Shown: positions 62,824-64,000 of the stretch, in pieces
Position numbering within the stretch: position 1 is the first letter of the stretch
Layout: each line of letters starts with the position of its first letter
From: Salisaeta longa DSM 21114
GTDB lineage: Bacteria > Bacteroidota > Rhodothermia > Rhodothermales > Salinibacteraceae
DNA: 64,000 bases
Direction of reading: 5' to 3'
Assembly: GCF_000419585.1 (NCBI RefSeq)
Contig: NZ_ATTH01000001.1
Span: 2,953,001-3,017,000, forward strand
The notes under the pieces: model-generated
Told to the model about the DNA's origin: nothing
Databases searched by the model: none
Seen by the model: only the letters and a program-made list of their open reading frames with translations
Position numbers and translations under genes: made by a program

Positions 62824-63725
62824 GATGAGATGTCGCGGATGTCTGTTGGAAAATCAATGCGGTGTCGCGCCAGTGGCGCCGGCGGCCCTGCGGCTATAGC
62901 ACCATGCGTGCTGCACGAAACCGTGCGAACCGGCCGTCTGCGCAAGCATCGCGTGGAGCGTACGGCGTGCGTGGGTGTGCGATCCTTCCAATGTACCGCG
63001 CCAGCCGCGAAGCGCCCGTGTGCGTGCCTGAAAGCCCTTTCAGCCACGTGCCGCCTAAAACAGCCTGTGCGTTATCGTGTGGGCTGCCGGTCTGTATCGG
63101 CAAATACATCCATGATATGCACAAGCGTAGCGGGATATGCAAGAATTTCTATTAAAGCGGTCTGCTGGGGGGTAAACGGCTGCGCCCCCACCCGCGGGCC
63201 GCGCGTGTCCATGCGCCTCCTGGGGCAGGCCGTGGGCGCCTGTCGATACCGCAAGCTGCCGGCAACGCCGGGCACAGGAGATTGGGATCATTTGGTGCAA
63301 TTCGGAGATACCTTACGTTGTAATGCCATACATGCGCTGTTGCGCTCCATCCGCTTGCCCCTTCAAGCGGATTCCTCCTGTGCACAGGGCGCCCGATTCG
63401 CTCGGGGGCCGCGTGCGCGCCGAGGGGGCGCCTCAGCGACCCGGGCCACCGACGGACCCCCGGCCCTTCATCCATTGAATCGTTTTTGTTCACAAAATAG
63501 AGCGAGCGTCCGGTTTCGGATCGTTCCCGCAGAGCTGCACGGCAGCTCGCATCATTCCGCTTCCTACTGTTTGTGTTTACCCATCGAGTTTCGTTGCGCG
63601 TAATGATGCCCGTACATCGCCCGAAAGCTCAACGCGTCATTCACCTTCCCATAAAAAACCACGGCGGATGATCGTTTACAGGGACCTGCACCATCGAACG
63701 GATTGCGCTGGCTCTTCAACCGCAT
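62824..63725. other. Gene-free region rich in inverted repeats between gltA and the RNase E/G gene
   Basis: No convincing coding frame was seen in 902 bases; open frames are Arg/Pro/Cys-rich and lack motifs. Inverted repeats are frequent: CTGAAAG-CC-CTTTCAG (63028-63043), ATCCGCTTG-6 nt-CAAGCGGAT (63349-63372) and the palindrome CCTGTGCACAGG (63377-63388), followed by more GC-rich potential stems to about 63460. Both neighbouring genes read away from it, so it must hold two promoters. A structured RNA is possible but no known family was recognised. Confidence 0.55.
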
Positions 63726-64000
63726 ATGTCAAAAGAAATTGTTGTCAACGTTGCCAATGAGCAAACCCGCATTGCGATCGTCGAGGACGACACGCTCGCC
63801 GAGCTGTACATCGAAAACGCGGATCACAAGCGCACCATTGGTAACATCTATCTGGGCCGCATCCGCAAGGTGATGCCCAGCATCCAAGCGGCGTTCGTCG
63901 ACATCGGTCAGGAGCAGGATGCGTTCCTGCACTTTTCAGATCTCTCGGAAAATGTGCCGTACCAGCTGCAGTTTTTGCAGCAGAATGAGCCACAGGTGCA
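63726..64000 (+). CDS. Ribonuclease E/G family protein, 3'-truncated
   Basis: The first 91 codons of an Rne/Rng-family endoribonuclease, cut by the window end. MSKEIVVNVANEQTRIAIVE and then RTIGNIYLGRIRKVMPSIQA, AAFVDIGQEQDAFLHFSDL are the family's N-terminal and S1-domain start. These enzymes process rRNA and degrade mRNA. Whether it is RNase E or G cannot be said without the C-terminus. The ATG at 63726 fits the family. Confidence 0.9.
   Translation, partial: MSKEIVVNVANEQTRIAIVEDDTLAELYIENADHKRTIGNIYLGRIRKVMPSIQAAFVDIGQEQDAFLHFSDLSENVPYQLQFLQQNEPQV

Noticed and set aside
62862-63155. A 97-codon + strand frame in the gltA/RNase gap
   Set aside because: Arg/Ser/Pro/Cys-rich translation with no motif; start lacks a ribosome site; likely noncoding.
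61606-63603. A 665-codon + strand open frame over gltA and the adjacent gap
   Set aside because: Antisense shadow of gltA that happens to stay open into the gene-free region; no recognisable domain.
1-64000. CRISPR arrays, tRNA/rRNA genes, insertion sequences, prophage or integron features
   Set aside because: Read through on both strands; no regularly spaced direct repeats, cloverleaf-like genes, transposase/integrase motifs or phage structural genes were found.

Overview
The window looks like a chromosome segment from a high-GC member of the Rhodothermota/Bacteroidota, probably a Salinibacter- or Salisaeta-like halophile or a marine relative. The evidence is a short Flavobacteria-type CarB that ends in YLSR, surface proteins with C-terminal type IX secretion (T9SS-type) sorting domains, a TonB receptor with a carboxypeptidase-like N-domain, acidic cytosolic proteins, and an otsA-otsB trehalose pair. 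Species is inferred, not shown. No rRNA, tRNA, CRISPR array, insertion sequence or phage gene was recognised.

Bases 1-3.9 kb hold the 3' part of an M32 carboxypeptidase gene, translationally coupled to rluD. Convergent to these are a methylmalonyl-CoA-epimerase-like/alpha-beta-hydrolase fusion and a TonB-like gene. At 3.9-9.4 kb lies the carbamoyl-phosphate synthase locus. carA has an attenuator-like leader and is separated from carB by a 603-bp tandem duplication of a TonB-C-domain lipoprotein gene. CarB lacks the C-terminal allosteric domain.

From 9.5 to 26 kb are mostly housekeeping and envelope genes: an unknown membrane protein, an LCAT-like lipoprotein, hemF, a tiny lipoprotein, dnaG, a lipoprotein, a multi-PAS histidine kinase, a processive GT2, a TPR protein overlapping anmK overlapping an acyl-ACP thioesterase, and a secreted tricorn-like protease. 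From 26 to 35 kb are otsA-otsB, a PLP dehydratase, a STAND-like NTPase, thyA, comF, a NUDIX hydrolase and several small unknown genes.

At 35-52 kb is the accessory-looking region. It starts with a His/Cys-rich small protein and a TonB-dependent receptor. After an AT-richer gap with a good sigma-70-type promoter come two giant tandem secreted proteins (1877 and 2374 residues). Both are built from LamG-like jellyroll plus 'GIGR' modules, with Calx-beta or putative-Ig linkers and T9SS-type tails. A 117-residue protein with a PVDGG / hydrophobic / basic C-terminus resembling the PID-CTERM sorting signal follows, and a terminator closes the group. This is the best candidate for an incompletely described system.

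From 52 to 64 kb are a PfkB kinase-folB pair, an acidic tail-anchored-like protein, a 1007-residue TPR protein, a conserved-looking unknown, the sdhCDAB operon with gltA upstream of it, a 0.9-kb gene-free stretch rich in inverted repeats, and the start of an RNase E/G gene that runs off the end.
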